This document shows, one piece after another, positions 22,839 to 33,899 of a stretch of 64,000 nt of DNA; the first letter of the stretch is position 1; each line of letters opens with the position of its first letter. The position numbers were made by a program, and so were the translations under genes. The notes beneath the pieces are model-generated. The model was not told the DNA's origin. It made no database searches and worked only from the letters and a program-made list of their open reading frames with translations. Origin of the DNA: Macrothele yani (Eukaryota; Arthropoda; Arachnida; Araneae; Macrothelidae). Location of the stretch: contig CM077024.1 of NCBI GenBank assembly GCA_039090855.1, forward strand, positions 62,767,594 through 62,831,593, in the 5' to 3' direction.

Positions 22839-22982
22839 TAGGACTTCTTCGGGCTGTAAGAGTTTCCAACATTTGAAGCACGACTTCTGTTGCAGATTGC
22901 TTTTGGTGACTTTGAAGAAATGGATTTGTTGGTGTGAACTGCAGCTCTTCATTCTGATTTAAAATGCGAGACTCTGGAATGC
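22839..22982 (-). CDS. RGP1: RGP1 homologue, internal exon
   Basis: Acceptor TTGTTACTTTAG precedes 22982 and donor GTATGTGTA follows 22839. The 144-bp exon starts GC, completing Gly, and ends with A, the first base of Ser. The 47 codons include IPESRILNQNEELQFTP and NPFLQ, ending MLETLTARRSP. This is the variable linker of RGP1 (acidic, PFL-containing) leading into the L-x-x-L-x-x-R-R-S/N-P motif that precedes the conserved Y-x-I-T/S block of the next exon. Confidence 0.9.
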
Positions 22983-23093
22983 CTAAAGTAACAAAAAGAA
23001 AGATGATTTAGAACCATTTAACACTCAATATACTACAGAATTGGACTATTTTCTAAAGCTCATGTTAAAAACTGGCTTCCTGGTTTCTTAAAT

Positions 23094-23363
23094 TTAACAC
23101 TTAATCCAACATCTAATATGGGTTTTTTTCTTCTAGGAAATATTTCATTTAAAAAGGCAAATTTTTGAAAACTCTTCTCTTTCTTCAGGCAGTCTTTTTG
23201 TCTCTCTTTCTCAGAAACAGACAAAAAGACTGCCACTATATAAAGAGAGACAACAAAAGACTGCCTGAAAAAGGAAACGAGTTTTCTCCAAAAATTTGCA
23301 TTTTTAAATAAAATATTTCCTAGAAGAAAAAACCTATATTAGATGTAGGATTAAATGTTAATT
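23094..23363. repeat. PLE-derived palindrome, 270 bp
   Basis: Arms start TTAATCCAACATCTAATATG at the left and end, inverted, at TAGATGTAGGATTAA on the right, with a centre near 23228. The arm core (AACTCTTCTCTTTCTTCAGGC left, GCCTGAAAAAGGAAACGAGT right) is a diverged version of the arm of the palindrome at 27676-28507, which carries PLE coding sequence. It is therefore most likely a solo inverted PLE terminal-repeat pair. Confidence 0.65.
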
Positions 23364-24330
23364 TTTTTAACTACATTAATTGGCCAGACTTTGGCATGGA
23401 TAACAACAATCTTTAGTTCACTTAAGTCCTTGATTTTTCTTGGTTAAACTGGGCCCCCCTATAATGGGTAAAAAGTGTTGGAAAGATAACTTTATGTGTG
23501 CCATATTTTGGTGGAAAGATAACTTTATGTGTGCCATATTTTGGTTATTACTTATGTGTGTGCATATAAGTTCACGTGTACCTGTAAGTATAATATATAT
23601 GTACTCAAAAACAGGGTTGATATTTTAAGTTTAAAAACTTTTCAGTACAGTTTGTGTGGTTCTTCAATATTATGAAAGAATTTATAGACCACAACTCATA
23701 TTTCACTTTGATTCATGCTTCAGCATAAATTCAAGCCCATTGCCATTGACTCAGAACCTCAACAATTTGGTCGGTGTTCTGCAGAGTCAATAGATTCCAA
23801 ATTTTGAGCAGCTTCAGCTCTTTGTGAATTTTATAGGCGAGTATTAAAACATGGCACATCTTTCCAAATTATCTTAGATATATTCTATCAGGCAAGACTG
23901 TAAAAATAGGTTGACCAGTAATATATACTTCACACACACATTCCTCTGAGACACCGGTTTATCAACTACGATCTGTATAGGTGAGTATTATGATGAAAGA
24001 GGTAAAACTCTTGTCCAGTGAATCCAGTACAAACATTGACAAAGAGATAAAATATTATGGACCTTTGAGCAGTGATGCACCAAACTCATTAAAATCTAAA
24101 TTCCCATTAAAGATATCTCTCTTAGACCTGAAAATTAACACTATATAAGCTCCTTCTAACTAGGCACATGCATTAGTTTACTTAAAAGAGTCCATTACCC
24201 TTTGCATGAGAATTCGTCTAGAGTTAGCTTGCAGACCAAAATACTTGTTCTTGAACTAAACTATCCATGTTGTCTCACACTATGGAGTTAATGCTTGCCA
24301 AAAGTCTTACATGGTTCGTACTCATTTTCA
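23364..24330. other. RGP1 intron, nothing recognised
   Basis: A 30-bp direct duplication (TGGAAAGATAACTTTATGTG plus TGCCATATTTTGG) occurs at about 23478-23543. No coding content recognised. Confidence 0.55.
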
Positions 24331-24931
24331 GAAATTCAAAATAAGGAGTTTCTAAGGACTTTTTAAGGACCTTAATTAATTTTATAAGGAGTTATAAGTC
24401 AATTTTTACCACTTTTAAAAGAGCATTCATATTGTGACACAATTTTTAATCATTTATAATAAATTATCACATATTCGTAAACAAAAAATGCTGCATGTGA
24501 TTACTGTATTTAATTTAATTAAAAATTTACAAGGTACAATTATATGTCAACAAGCCTTTAATAAAAAATAAATTAATTTTTAAATTCTTCTTTGAGTTCT
24601 ATCTTTGAATCAGTGGCTTCAAGTTCTAATTTTTTCTCTTTCAGTAATTTTCGAAAATTGTTGCATTTTATAAAAAGATTGACATCTCTTAAAGCTTCTG
24701 CTTGTTCAGCCATGTTATTAGCAGACTTTTCTAAATGGATTAAATCCTTTTAGTTTTTAACATATTTAGGTCATCCCTTTGGTTTTTTTCTTTCCTGAGA
24801 TTACGGGCTCTTTCTTTTCATTCTTTTGCTCTTCCAAATGTTGCATATATCTATGACAAGCAGAAGATACTAAAGCTTGCAACTCCTTTGTAAGCTCTAC
24901 ATTGTGACTTCCCCCACAAAAATTAATATGA

Positions 24932-25567
24932 TCATAAACAATTCTTTGGCTTATTTATGCACGAATTTTCTTTTAAGTTTTCTACTTGTATCTGCCTATT
25001 AACAGAAAACCCCCTTTTGACTGTTGCTTGGCCATGTGACAATACTAACATTTTTATCACATTCCAAAGATCATCAAAACCTTTTGATAAGTTTTTAGCT
25101 AAGAAAGCATCTAATTTGGTTTCAGAGGCATTAAAATCAGAAAAATTAGTAAAGTCTTGTTTTACTTCATTCATTAAGAAGCCTCTAAATTGCAATAGAA
25201 TATTCTCACATTGTTGCTCTTCTAATTTTTTAGCTTCACTCAGGTGGAAAAGGAATTTTTTCATCTTGGCTAAACAATCAGTATCATTGTTTGCCATTCT
25301 TTTGGGGTCTAAGCAAACTATATTGCATACAATTGAATAATTGACTGGGCATTTATCAAGAAGATTGGATAACATAGTTACAATAAATTTTTGACAATCA
25401 TCTTTAAGTGAAAGAATTTCATTTTCAGTAACCTTTTTCATTTTCTGTAAATGATTTACAATTTTGTCACTTGCAAATCCACAACTGATATCAGTAATTT
25501 TAGAAAAGCCCAACTTGTTATCGAAATTTGAACAGGATCTTCTTATTGTAGCAAAAAACTTATTCAC
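24932..25567 (-). pseudogene. hAT-like transposase C-terminal fragment
   Basis: The 211-residue open frame contains VCNIVCLDPKRMAN, FDDLWNVIKMLVLSHGQA and KRGFSVNRQIQVENL. These align with VCGVTCLDPN and FGELWDVIKICLIMSHGNA, GGFSVNKSLLVENL of the second hAT-like element (37956-47760), so the two are related copies. The GFSVN block resembles the C-terminal dimerisation region of hAT transposases. The N-terminal zinc finger and catalytic region are missing on the 5' side, where the satellite repeats begin. Confidence 0.7.
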
Positions 25568-25739
25568 TCTCCATCATCATAGCGAATGGCATACAGTAAA
25601 AAAAAGAAATTTCTCAACAGAGTTTTTAGAGGCAGAGATAGGCTGCAAACAGAAGTACATAAACACCACCTGCTGGCAGAATTGGGAACCACAAACCTAC
25701 TCAAATACAAACCTAAAATGTTCCATAAGGTAAATTGTA

Positions 25740-27000
25740 TCTGTTGTTAAAAGAATTTTTTTAAATCGGACATTTAGAAGTACAGATATTGAGAAAAATA
25801 GATTAAATATTTGTCACCCCCTAGCGGCGAAATTGCGCATTATTTTTGGAAGAAAATACACACAAAGAGTTTTCATAGTTGGTAGTATCTGGTCGAATGA
25901 GAATACTTGTTAATCGGGTTATTAGTCCCGTAGATATTGCTGTTAACGGAAACATGAACTTAAGCCCTCTAGTGGCGCACTTGTGCATTAAGAAATATTT
26001 GAAATTATATGAGTAACATTTTGCACCAAAAATGTTCTCAAAAAAAGAATTTTTCAAACTCCTACAAACAGAGATATGGACAAAAATAGGATATACGTGT
26101 ATGTCCCCTGGTGGAAAAATTATGCACTATTTAAGTAGGAGGTATTCTCAAAGGTTTTGGCGGTGAGCAGTATCGGTCCATGGAGGAATTTTTTCAATTG
26201 AGTTTTGAGCTCAGATTTTATTGCAAATGCATCAGAAGCAAAAATAAACACTTACGCCCCTGGCGGCCAAAACATTCTTTACCAAAAATGAGGAATTATG
26301 TGCAAATCATTTCTACTGAAGAGCTGTATCCAATGCAGGAAGAATTTTTCAAATCGGACTTTCAGAAGCGCAGATATTGGGGAAAATGCGATTTGTTACG
26401 CCCTAGCGGAAAATCATTTGTCCCATAGATATTGCTGTAAACGGAAAAGCGAACTTACGCTCCCTAGTGGCTCACTTGTGCATTAAGAAATATTTGAAAT
26501 TATATGAGAAACATTTCACACTGAAAATGTTCTCCAACAAAGAAATAATTTTTCAAATCGTACTCCTAGAAACAGAGATATGGACAAAAGTAAGATACAC
26601 GTACGTGTATGTCCCCTGGTGGGAAAATTATGCACTATTTAAGCAGGAGGTATTCTCACAAAAGGTTTTGGAGGTGAGTGGTATCGGTCCACGGAGGAAT
26701 TTTTTCAATCGAGTTTCGAGCACAGATTTTATTGCAAATACATCAGATGCAAAAATAAACACTTACACCCCCTGGCGGCCAAACCATTTTTTACCAAAAA
26801 TGAGAAATTATATGCAAAACATTTCCTCTCAAGAGCTGTATCCAACGCAGGAATAATTTTTCAAATCTGACAGTTAAGAGTGGAGATATTGGGAAAATCG
26901 CGATTAACTGTTACGCCCCCTAGCGGAAAATTTATGCATTATTTAAAAAGGGGACTGTAACTAAAATAATATTCGATATAAATGCCATTGAAAAAAAAAA
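25740..27000. repeat. satellite-like repeat field with CCCCTAGCGG motif
   Basis: A block with TTGTGCATTAAGAAATATTTG at 25981 recurs at 26475, a period of about 493 bp. Within each unit, sub-blocks of roughly 100-130 bp alternate CAGAGATATGGACAAAA, a CCCCTGGTGG or CCCCTAGCGG motif, and AATTATGCACTATTT. CCCCTAGCGGCGAAATTGCG appears at 25809 and again near 27082, with GTTGCG. It reads as a higher-order tandem array inside a DNA transposon. Confidence 0.7.
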
Positions 27001-28028
27001 AGGAATTTTTTTCAATTGGATGTTTAGAAGCAAATGTATGAAATAAAATATATTTTAAATTCAATACAATCTTCATTTGTGCCCCTAGCGGCGAAGTTGC
27101 GCATCGGAATAAACTCGGAACAAGTCGATCATCATTCTCACATTTTAAGCTTCCCAATACAAAAAGAATTTTACAAATCGAACTAATAATTGCAGAGATA
27201 TGGTCTTCCCGGTCTAACAGACGAAGTGATAACATAAGCACGACACCAAAAGAAAAAAGATGCTAATAACTCAGCTTCAGTCCTCCTAACAGACAAGAAA
27301 ACCAACAGCCCCACCCCCTCTTGCATTTTTCAGGGGTGGGGAGGAAAATTTGTTAGACATAAGTTATGTCAGTAGAAAAATTGTCAACTACAAAACATCG
27401 CGCAGGCACAAAAAGGCCAGAATGGATAAAATTCCAGGACATGTAACAGAATTTTAAGGCATTTCCAGGACAAAATGGAATTCCAGAATGCGAACGAACC
27501 ATGATTAATTTAAGTAGCATTTTTTCCTGCTAGGAAATGAAAAAAAAACACAGAAAACTGCGGATTTCAGAAAGATTTTCACACTTGTTTTAAGGACTTT
27601 TTAAGGGCCCTTAAAAACATTTAACAAAAATAAGGATCATATTGAGAAATGGCTTCCTAGTTTAATTGAATTAATAATCAAAAGCAACTTATGGGAATTT
27701 ACTAGGAAATTTTTTCATTTATAGCAAATTTTCGGAGAAAACTCTTCTCCTTCTTCAGGCTCTCTTGTTGTTGTCACTTTTTGCTTGTCACTATCATGGT
27801 TACGGTTTACCTTGACGGTTACGGTTAACCTTGACGGTTTAGGTTATTTTTCCACAAATCCTGCCAGATGTTAGGCAGGGAAAATCCTTTGCAGTCATTG
27901 ATGATGGAATTTTGATTTTTCTCAATCTCTATTCCTTCTTTCAGTTTTCTTTTTTGGAAATTGCTTTGGAAACTGATTACTTTAAGGGAATTCCAATCCA
28001 TGCTGTGCCCAGTTTCTCTAACATGCCT

Positions 28029-28242
28029 AGTAGTTTATGAAGTAAATTGTAGTTGTGGACTATCTTACATAGGTGAAACAGGTCGCAGACTAGAAACTCG
28101 TATAGCTGAGCATAAAGCAGCTATAAAAAATTGCTCCAACAAGACTGGATTAGATAGGCATGTTAGAGAAACTGGGCACAGCATGGATTGGAATTCCCTT
28201 AAAGTAATCAGTTTCCAAAGCAATTTCCAAAAAGAAAACTGA
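28029..28242 (+). pseudogene. PLE GIY-YIG endonuclease fragment
   Basis: The frame reads VYEVNCSCGLSYIGETGRRL, then TRIAEHKAAI and HVRETGHSMDW, then stops after FQKEN. This is a well-preserved PLE GIY-YIG nuclease: the Y-x-V and Y-I-G pair, the Cys-x-Cys between them that is typical of PLE versions, catalytic Arg in TGRR and Glu in the EHK region. No RT domain precedes it because the left side is the inverted arm. Confidence 0.85.
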
Positions 28243-28424
28243 AAGAAGGAATAGAGATTGAGAAAAATCAAAATTCCATCATCAATGACTGCAAAGGATT
28301 TTCCCTGCCTAACATCTGGCAGGATTTGTTGAAAAATAACCTAAACCGTCAAGGTTAACCGTAACCGTCAAGGTAAACCGTAACCATGATAGTGACAAGC
28401 AAAAAGTGACAACAACAAGAGAGC

Positions 28425-28460
28425 CTGAAGAAGGAGAAGAGTTTTCTCCGAAAATTTGCT
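28425..28460 (+). ncRNA. hammerhead-like motif with strong stem II
   Basis: CTGAAGA at 28425-28431, one A, GGAGAA (28433-28438), loop GAGTT, TTCTCC (28444-28449), then GAAA at 28450-28453 and ATTTGC. This is the best paired of the hammerhead-like motifs in the window. Its inverse lies in the left arm near 27729-27757. Core order fits; the extra A and short stems I and III need testing. Confidence 0.5.
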
Positions 28461-28499
28461 ATAAATGAAAAAATTTCCTAGTAAATTCCCATAAGTTGC

Positions 28500-28665
28500 T
28501 TTTGATTAAAAATAAGGAGTTTTTAAGTACTTTATAAGGGCCCTTAAAAACATTTAACAAAAATAAGGAGTTTTTAAGTACTTTATAAGGGCCCTTAGGA
28601 GCATCCAACGAAAATAAGGAGTTCCTAAGGACTTTTAAGGACCGTACGCACCTTGTCTTAATGCA
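28500..28665. repeat. tandem AAATAAGGAGTTTTTAAG repeats
   Basis: Three copies of a roughly 58-bp unit with AAATAAGGAGTTTTTAAGTA and GGGCCCTTA are found, the last diverged (AAATAAGGAGTTCCTAAGGA). Related copies occur at 24340 and 27590, outside the PLE palindrome, so the palindrome seems to have landed inside this older repeat. Confidence 0.65.
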
Positions 28666-29024
28666 TTGAACACAATAGCAATAACCACCATGAATATTGT
28701 TTTCAAGAAAACCTAGCTGCTCACAGATAAAAAAGAAATCAAATCGCAGAAGTATGGATGATGCATTTCTGTTTCTCACAGATAATGAACATTGCTCATT
28801 TTGAGAGATGTGAACTAGTCAGGTACCCAAATTATTTGATCCTAGAAACTATGCCATATTTTGATTTATTAACCCCACCTAGCTTGTCCAGAAAATCCAA
28901 TGTTAGTGAAGCAGCAGCTTTCAGACATTTTGAATAAGACTGTTGAAGAATAAGTTTACATATGGAAATGTATTGAAAAAGAAAAATACTCAAATTACTG
29001 AATCTTACACATAATAGCTAAATG

Positions 29025-29270
29025 AAAAAAACCATTAGGAAGAACCATTCACTCACCATAAAGATCATGGTAACCTCCAATGACCACACACTTCCAACAC
29101 GTCATTCATCGTGATGTAACTGGGCTTCCACAGGTTTACAGACTTCTTGCTTACGTTTCTTATTTTCGGGTGTGAAACATCGTTTTTTTTTTTTTCTCTT
29201 TTGCCTTATAAGATGTTACTATAATGCTTGTCAATTCGATAAAAATCACACATACAACTCATTCATACCA
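29025..29270 (+). repeat. about 245-bp repeat also present at 37690-37933
   Basis: From CACTCACCATAAAGATCATG to ACATACAACTCATTCATAC this segment is nearly identical to 37690-37933, which lies directly upstream of the second hAT-like ORF. It is probably a solo 5' end of that element family. The minus strand has a short open frame (SYITMNDVLEVCGHWRLP) and a GTGAGTG that mimics a splice donor. Confidence 0.65.
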
Positions 29271-29891
29271 AGTAAAAACTATGTACATAACCTTACATTC
29301 ACAGGTGATTAAACCTTGGTCAACTCTAATTATCAAACTCCTCCTTCTGTTTCACAACCTCTGCTACTCCCACTGCAAGTGTCACACCCATTCAAATTGT
29401 TTCCAACATCTGTTCCAAAATTTCCCGAGTTCTTAAGTTTTTTAACTTCATTATTAAATTTCAGATCTGTCAATAATTTTGCTCAACACAAAAATTTAGT
29501 TGAAGACAAATTCATTGATAAAGGAACATAGTTTTTCAATTATTTCTCTACAATTGCTACCAATTTTATTTCAATTTTTTAAATAAAAATTACAAGACTG
29601 CAATCAGCATAAAAGGTAACTCAATCTTCCTGATTCGTTTTCAGATTTCATGTTATGTGCATTTTTTTGTATTTTAATGAACTATAACTGTTCAAACTAC
29701 AAATGAGTTCTGTGCAATATCCCAAGTTTTTTACGGACATACAGTAATGGGCAAGAACTATAGTTAATTTGTTGTGCACAGATAAATAACACAAATTATA
29801 GATGAAACCAATATTTTTCTCTTAGAAACAGAAATCATTTGTTTATTTATCTTGTTAATTAATAAGAAGGTACTTGTCAAAGCATACACAC

Positions 29892-30041
29892 CTGTTAATA
29901 CTAGTACTCTTATAGGAATCTTAAGAAGTTTTATCACAGCGTTAACTCTTTGAGCACCAATAGTGATCTTGTAGGCATATTTGATACACTGGCCCTTATA
30001 TGAAGGCGGGGCATTACTTGGGAGTGTTTCTTTATATACAT
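29892..30041 (-). CDS. RGP1: RGP1 homologue, internal exon
   Basis: Acceptor TGTTTTTCAG precedes 30041 and donor GTGTGTATGC follows 29892. The 150-bp exon starts AT, completing a Tyr codon, and ends with G. Its 49 codons contain [18 protein letters not shown], then [15 protein letters not shown] and the end IPIRVLVLT. The pattern ..P-P-S-Y/F-K/R-G-Q-x-V/I-K-Y-x-Y-K-x-T-I-G-x-Q-R-V.. followed by L-x-x-P-x-R-V-L-V-L-T-G is diagnostic of RGP1. The Gly after LVLT is formed across the splice to the exon at 22982. Confidence 0.94.
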
Positions 30042-30524
30042 CTGAAAAACACAATGAAAATGAACAAACCAATCTACACTTAGCATTTGCACAGTAAAAA
30101 ACAGAGCCAAACATTTTTCACAAACCAGCACTATTAAAGAAAACAGACATTTATCAATATTGTCTTAGTGACAATCCTACTTGGGAAAATATGGGGAAAA
30201 GCATTAAATAAATTTTAGTTTCATTTTTATGAAAATGCTTGCTAACCTTTTAGTGTAGCTCACTGTTTCAAGCAGCATAAGCACTTTTATGCACACCATA
30301 GACAGGAACCTGTGCTTTGATATTTATGTAGATATCATCCATACACAGAATGTGCATGCAAATATTGTGTGAAACAGCAAACAACAAGACTAAGATATAT
30401 TTGTATTTAGATCAGTTAAGGTGCATATTAAAAAACTTAACAGCTACAAACTTAAATATTGTCCTGTTTTGCCTTACGATTAAATCTTAATGATCTTTAA
30501 GGAATACAGTTACTACTGAAAATA

Positions 30525-32716
30525 CAGTCGCTCTCGTTTATAACAAAGTCCAAGGGACCAGGAGAAAACTTCATTATAAAAAAAAGTACTGTATGTATAT
30601 GCAGTAACTATAATATTGATTAAATGCAGTATCTATAATATGTAGTACATACATACATAGTTCATAAAGACAAGAAAATTCATTGTAGAGACTTACTTTT
30701 TTAATATCCATGAATCTAAAGAACTTTGCTTCTTTTCAGCACATGACATTAATTTTTCTATGGTCTAGTTTTTCTGTTTCACTACTAGTGTACATGTTAT
30801 GTGACATCAAAAATCTAGCTACATTGTCCAATGAAGATACTGCAGATGCAGCTGATACTGTCTGTCCAGTAGTTGCATCCTCTTCCTCAGTGTCGGAGCC
30901 TGAAGTGTCACTTCCCCTGAATTTGATCCAGAATCTCAGCATCTGTGAGAAGTGGGCTTACAACAACGTCATCGTCAGCAATACAAAAATTCTGGAGCAT
31001 TGCTCCATCATTTAGTTCCTTCCCCACAATATTGTCCCACATTTGAACGAGTACAAGATCTATTTCCTCAATAGCTATTTCTTCATTGTTAGCTCTTGAG
31101 GGAAAAGCCTGCTTTTCGGAAGCAATTTTGCATTGCCAGTGGGGTTATAATATTCCATGCACGGCAAACAAAGTCAGCAGCTATTCGTATGTCGATTTTC
31201 ATATCGGACCCTTTGTCCAAATTTAGGAGAAGGTGTTAAATGATAAACTGCCTGTAAATGCTTATAAAATTTGCAATTATGCCTTGGTCCAGAGGCTGCA
31301 ATTTGGATGTTGTACTGGGAGGTAAAAATATCAATTTCACTGCTGTCAGTGCAGGTGCAACATTGTGTGCTGAGCAATTGTCCACTAGCAACAAGATTTT
31401 TCAATGCTTTGCTGCCATATCGCTGTCGAACGCGACAAGCCACTCACGAAACAGTGTTTGGGACATCCAAGTTTTTCTGTTGTTGCGGTACATGATAGGA
31501 AGTGATGACATATCCACTCCTTTAAAACATCTTGGCTTGACAGATGCCTATAATCAAAGGTTTTCGTTTGTCGCTACCATCCATGTTAACACAAAGCATC
31601 ACTGTGATAGATTGTTTACTTGCCTTTCCACCTTCGCACTTGTTTCCATGATGTTCCATTGTTTTAGATGGCAGCATCTGATAAAGAAAGTGTTTCATCA
31701 GCATTATAAATGTTTGACCTTGAATAATCTGCAAGTATGTGGTCCATCTTATTTGTTATCCAGTCATTCATTGCGGCTACGTCTGCTTCTCCTGACTCTC
31801 CAATCACAGCTCTGCAAGTAATGTTGTGATGGTTTTTAAATCTTTGTAAGCAGGCAGTTCCCAGATTAAAGTTATCATACCTAAAAGCCAAGCCCAGATC
31901 TCTAGCTTTTCCTTGGATTATTGGGCCACTCACTGGCAAGTTTTGGGCCCTGGCAGCTGTAAACCAGTGAAATAGGGCATCTCCAACATCCGGGTAGATA
32001 GCCGGGTGTACCTTCTTCTGATTCGCAGCACCTTCCGATTTCGCTAACTCCGCTAAAACGTTTTGTCAATTCTTTAAAATTGTGGATAAAGAACTGTGTG
32101 CTATCCCATATTCTTTGGTCACCTCCATTTTCTTTTGGCCTCCATCACATTTTCTTATTATGTCTCCTTTCACCTCCAAAGTTAGCACTTTACACTTTTG
32201 AGACACCCCAAATTTTTGCACATGATATGCTGTACTCTGAGTCAAAGTAACCAGCAGAGCCAGATTTCTGTAACAGCGACCTCAGGGAATGCAAGAACGG
32301 CACATATCATTGCTTGTGGGGAAACCGAAGGTCATGACCAATAGGATGTAGCTACCGCTAGGATAGTTCAACTTCAACACCAGCTGCAGCTCCTGCTGTT
32401 GATTGGTTGTTTCTTTGGCATCAGTTAGTTAGACAGAGAATCGTGAAGTGTGGAAAAACCCTGCTATGTTTTCGTTTTTGTGTGTAATCTTCTTGCAATG
32501 TCTTTTGTAAAAATTTGCTTTGTTTTAAGGCATTTGTCAGTTCATTTTCTATTCTGGGAAGCACATTAAAGAATATGCGACACTTCGTTATATCCATAAC
32601 TGGGAATTTTGAATTTGTTGTAAACAAATAATTTACAATGTGTTTTTTTACCTAAATCAAGGGGAATGGTCATTCCTTCACTATAACCGTAAATTCATTA
32701 CAAACGGGAGCGACTG
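30525..32716 (-). mobile_element. Tigger (pogo superfamily) DNA transposon, degraded
   Basis: TIRs CAGTCGCTCTCGTTTATAA at 30525 and, inverted, CAGTCGCTCCCGTTTGTAAT ending at 32716. TA precedes the left end; the right end is followed by TGTA. The interior on the minus strand encodes a decayed Tigger transposase. The size of 2.2 kb is normal for the family. Confidence 0.85.
31020..32230 (-). pseudogene. Tigger transposase, broken
   Basis: On the minus strand, from about 32230: KVLTLEVKGDIIRKCDGGQK and YGIAHSSLSTILKN (pogo/CENP-B-type helix-turn-helix), then GPIIQGKARDLG (second DNA-binding domain), AMNDWITNKMDHIL and IYNADE (first catalytic Asp), and later KRKPLIIG. A stop follows STILKN and several frameshifts occur at 31520-31740. 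The C-terminus is acidic (IADDDVVVSPLLTDAEILDQ). Not functional. Confidence 0.8.
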
Positions 32717-33603
32717 TGTACAAATAAAATCCTATTCAAGATGAAAAGTATTTATTGGCATCTGATATTTTTAAGAGACTTGTTTAATAATAGTGATAAT
32801 CTGCCTTTTCAAAACATGGTCAGACATGGCATTTTAGTACATCAGCAAATTGACAAAATTTAGGTAATAAAAATACTACAGTACCAAGAAAAGAATCTAA
32901 CTCAAGAAAGAACTCATTTCTCACCCCAACATGTGTGAATGTTTCAGCTAAATACTTAAAAGAACCTACATGATAAAACCAACTGTTCTGAGCTTTACCA
33001 GGCCAACTTAGTGATGCCTTCTTTGTGAACATGTGTTCTGATAAAATTTGTTCCACTGCTCAAAGACAACCATATCAGCTGGGGCACATGCACAACTCCT
33101 TGTAAATATTGGATTACATTGTAGGCAGTGCAAAATTATTCAAAACTATGACTATACCAATCACAAAACAATTTGCTAAAGTGTTGAAATCAGGAATAAT
33201 CCTGTACCATGAAACCATGTGTTACACAATGAACACCAATTTTATAGATCTATACTGCAGCCATAATGCCAATATCCAAATAGTACAGAAGTAAACAATC
33301 CATACAACTCATTGTTCTGCATGATTTGTCCCTTGTAATTGGAAGTATATCATGTATAATATGCCCAAAATATGAAAATAAATTAAAGCTAAGTGTAGGG
33401 ACAATTTATAAATTGGCTCACCAAAAACATATGTATATATTGGCACTTGTATTTGTTTATCATATTCAAATTCCTTTGTGTTATGTACTGGAGAAAGAAA
33501 CTGTGTTTCTGAAAGGAATTCCTACAACATTAAGCTCTGGAGATAACACTCATGCTTAGAAAAGGTGATTAGGATCTTTTGTGTATTACTAATGTGCTAG
33601 GTA
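32717..33603. other. intronic DNA between Tigger and Tc1, nothing recognised
   Basis: No recognisable coding sequence or terminal repeats. Open frames at 33109-33559 lack known motifs. Confidence 0.5.
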
Positions 33604-33899
33604 CACTCAGCAGACAAAACATTAGAAATAGGAGTGATGGGCAGTTGACATGGGCATCTCCTGTGCACAGTGGAACAGACCCAAACCAAACACAGGTAAT
33701 AAACAGGCAGACAGCAAGGTTTCCCAACAGTGTATCCAGGGGTGGATTTAGGCTGAAGAGGGCCCATCTCACTGAACCTTTTGGGGGCCCCTTGAGACAC
33801 ACTTCCGGGTATATTTACAACAATTTTTAAATGGACTATATCAATTTCATCATCATCATCATCAAATAATTCTATTATTATTTTATATTACAAGAAAGA

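Larger units (their letters stand above)
24340..27240 (-). mobile_element. hAT-like element remnant with satellite-like interior
   Basis: The unit combines a C-terminal hAT-like transposase fragment (24932-25567) with about 1.3 kb of tandem repeats at 25740-27000. Near the left edge AAAATAAGGAGTTTCTAAGG ACTTTTTAAGG occurs; related AAATAAGGAGTTTTTAAGT blocks recur at 27585-27640 and 28500-28650 and may be subterminal repeats. Exact termini could not be placed. Confidence 0.5.
27676..28507. mobile_element. Penelope-like palindrome with GIY-YIG core
   Basis: Arms 27676-28028 and 28155-28507 are both 353 bp and nearly perfect inverses (left start AATCAAAAGCAACTTATGGG). The 126-bp centre and right arm encode a GIY-YIG nuclease fragment. 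Each arm carries a TTACGGTTTACCTTGACGGT-like repeat and a hairpin GGAGAAGAGTTTTCTCC. High arm identity and equal length suggest a fairly young inverted PLE insertion truncated to its 3' end. Confidence 0.8.

Noticed and set aside
25740..27000. CRISPR-like array of repeats
   Set aside because: The repeats are long, imperfect and hierarchical, without unique spacers of constant length, in a eukaryotic intron.
29025..29110. extra RGP1 exon with donor GTGAGTG on the minus strand
   Set aside because: The flanking RGP1 exons already join in phase with no residues missing, and the segment is a dispersed repeat.
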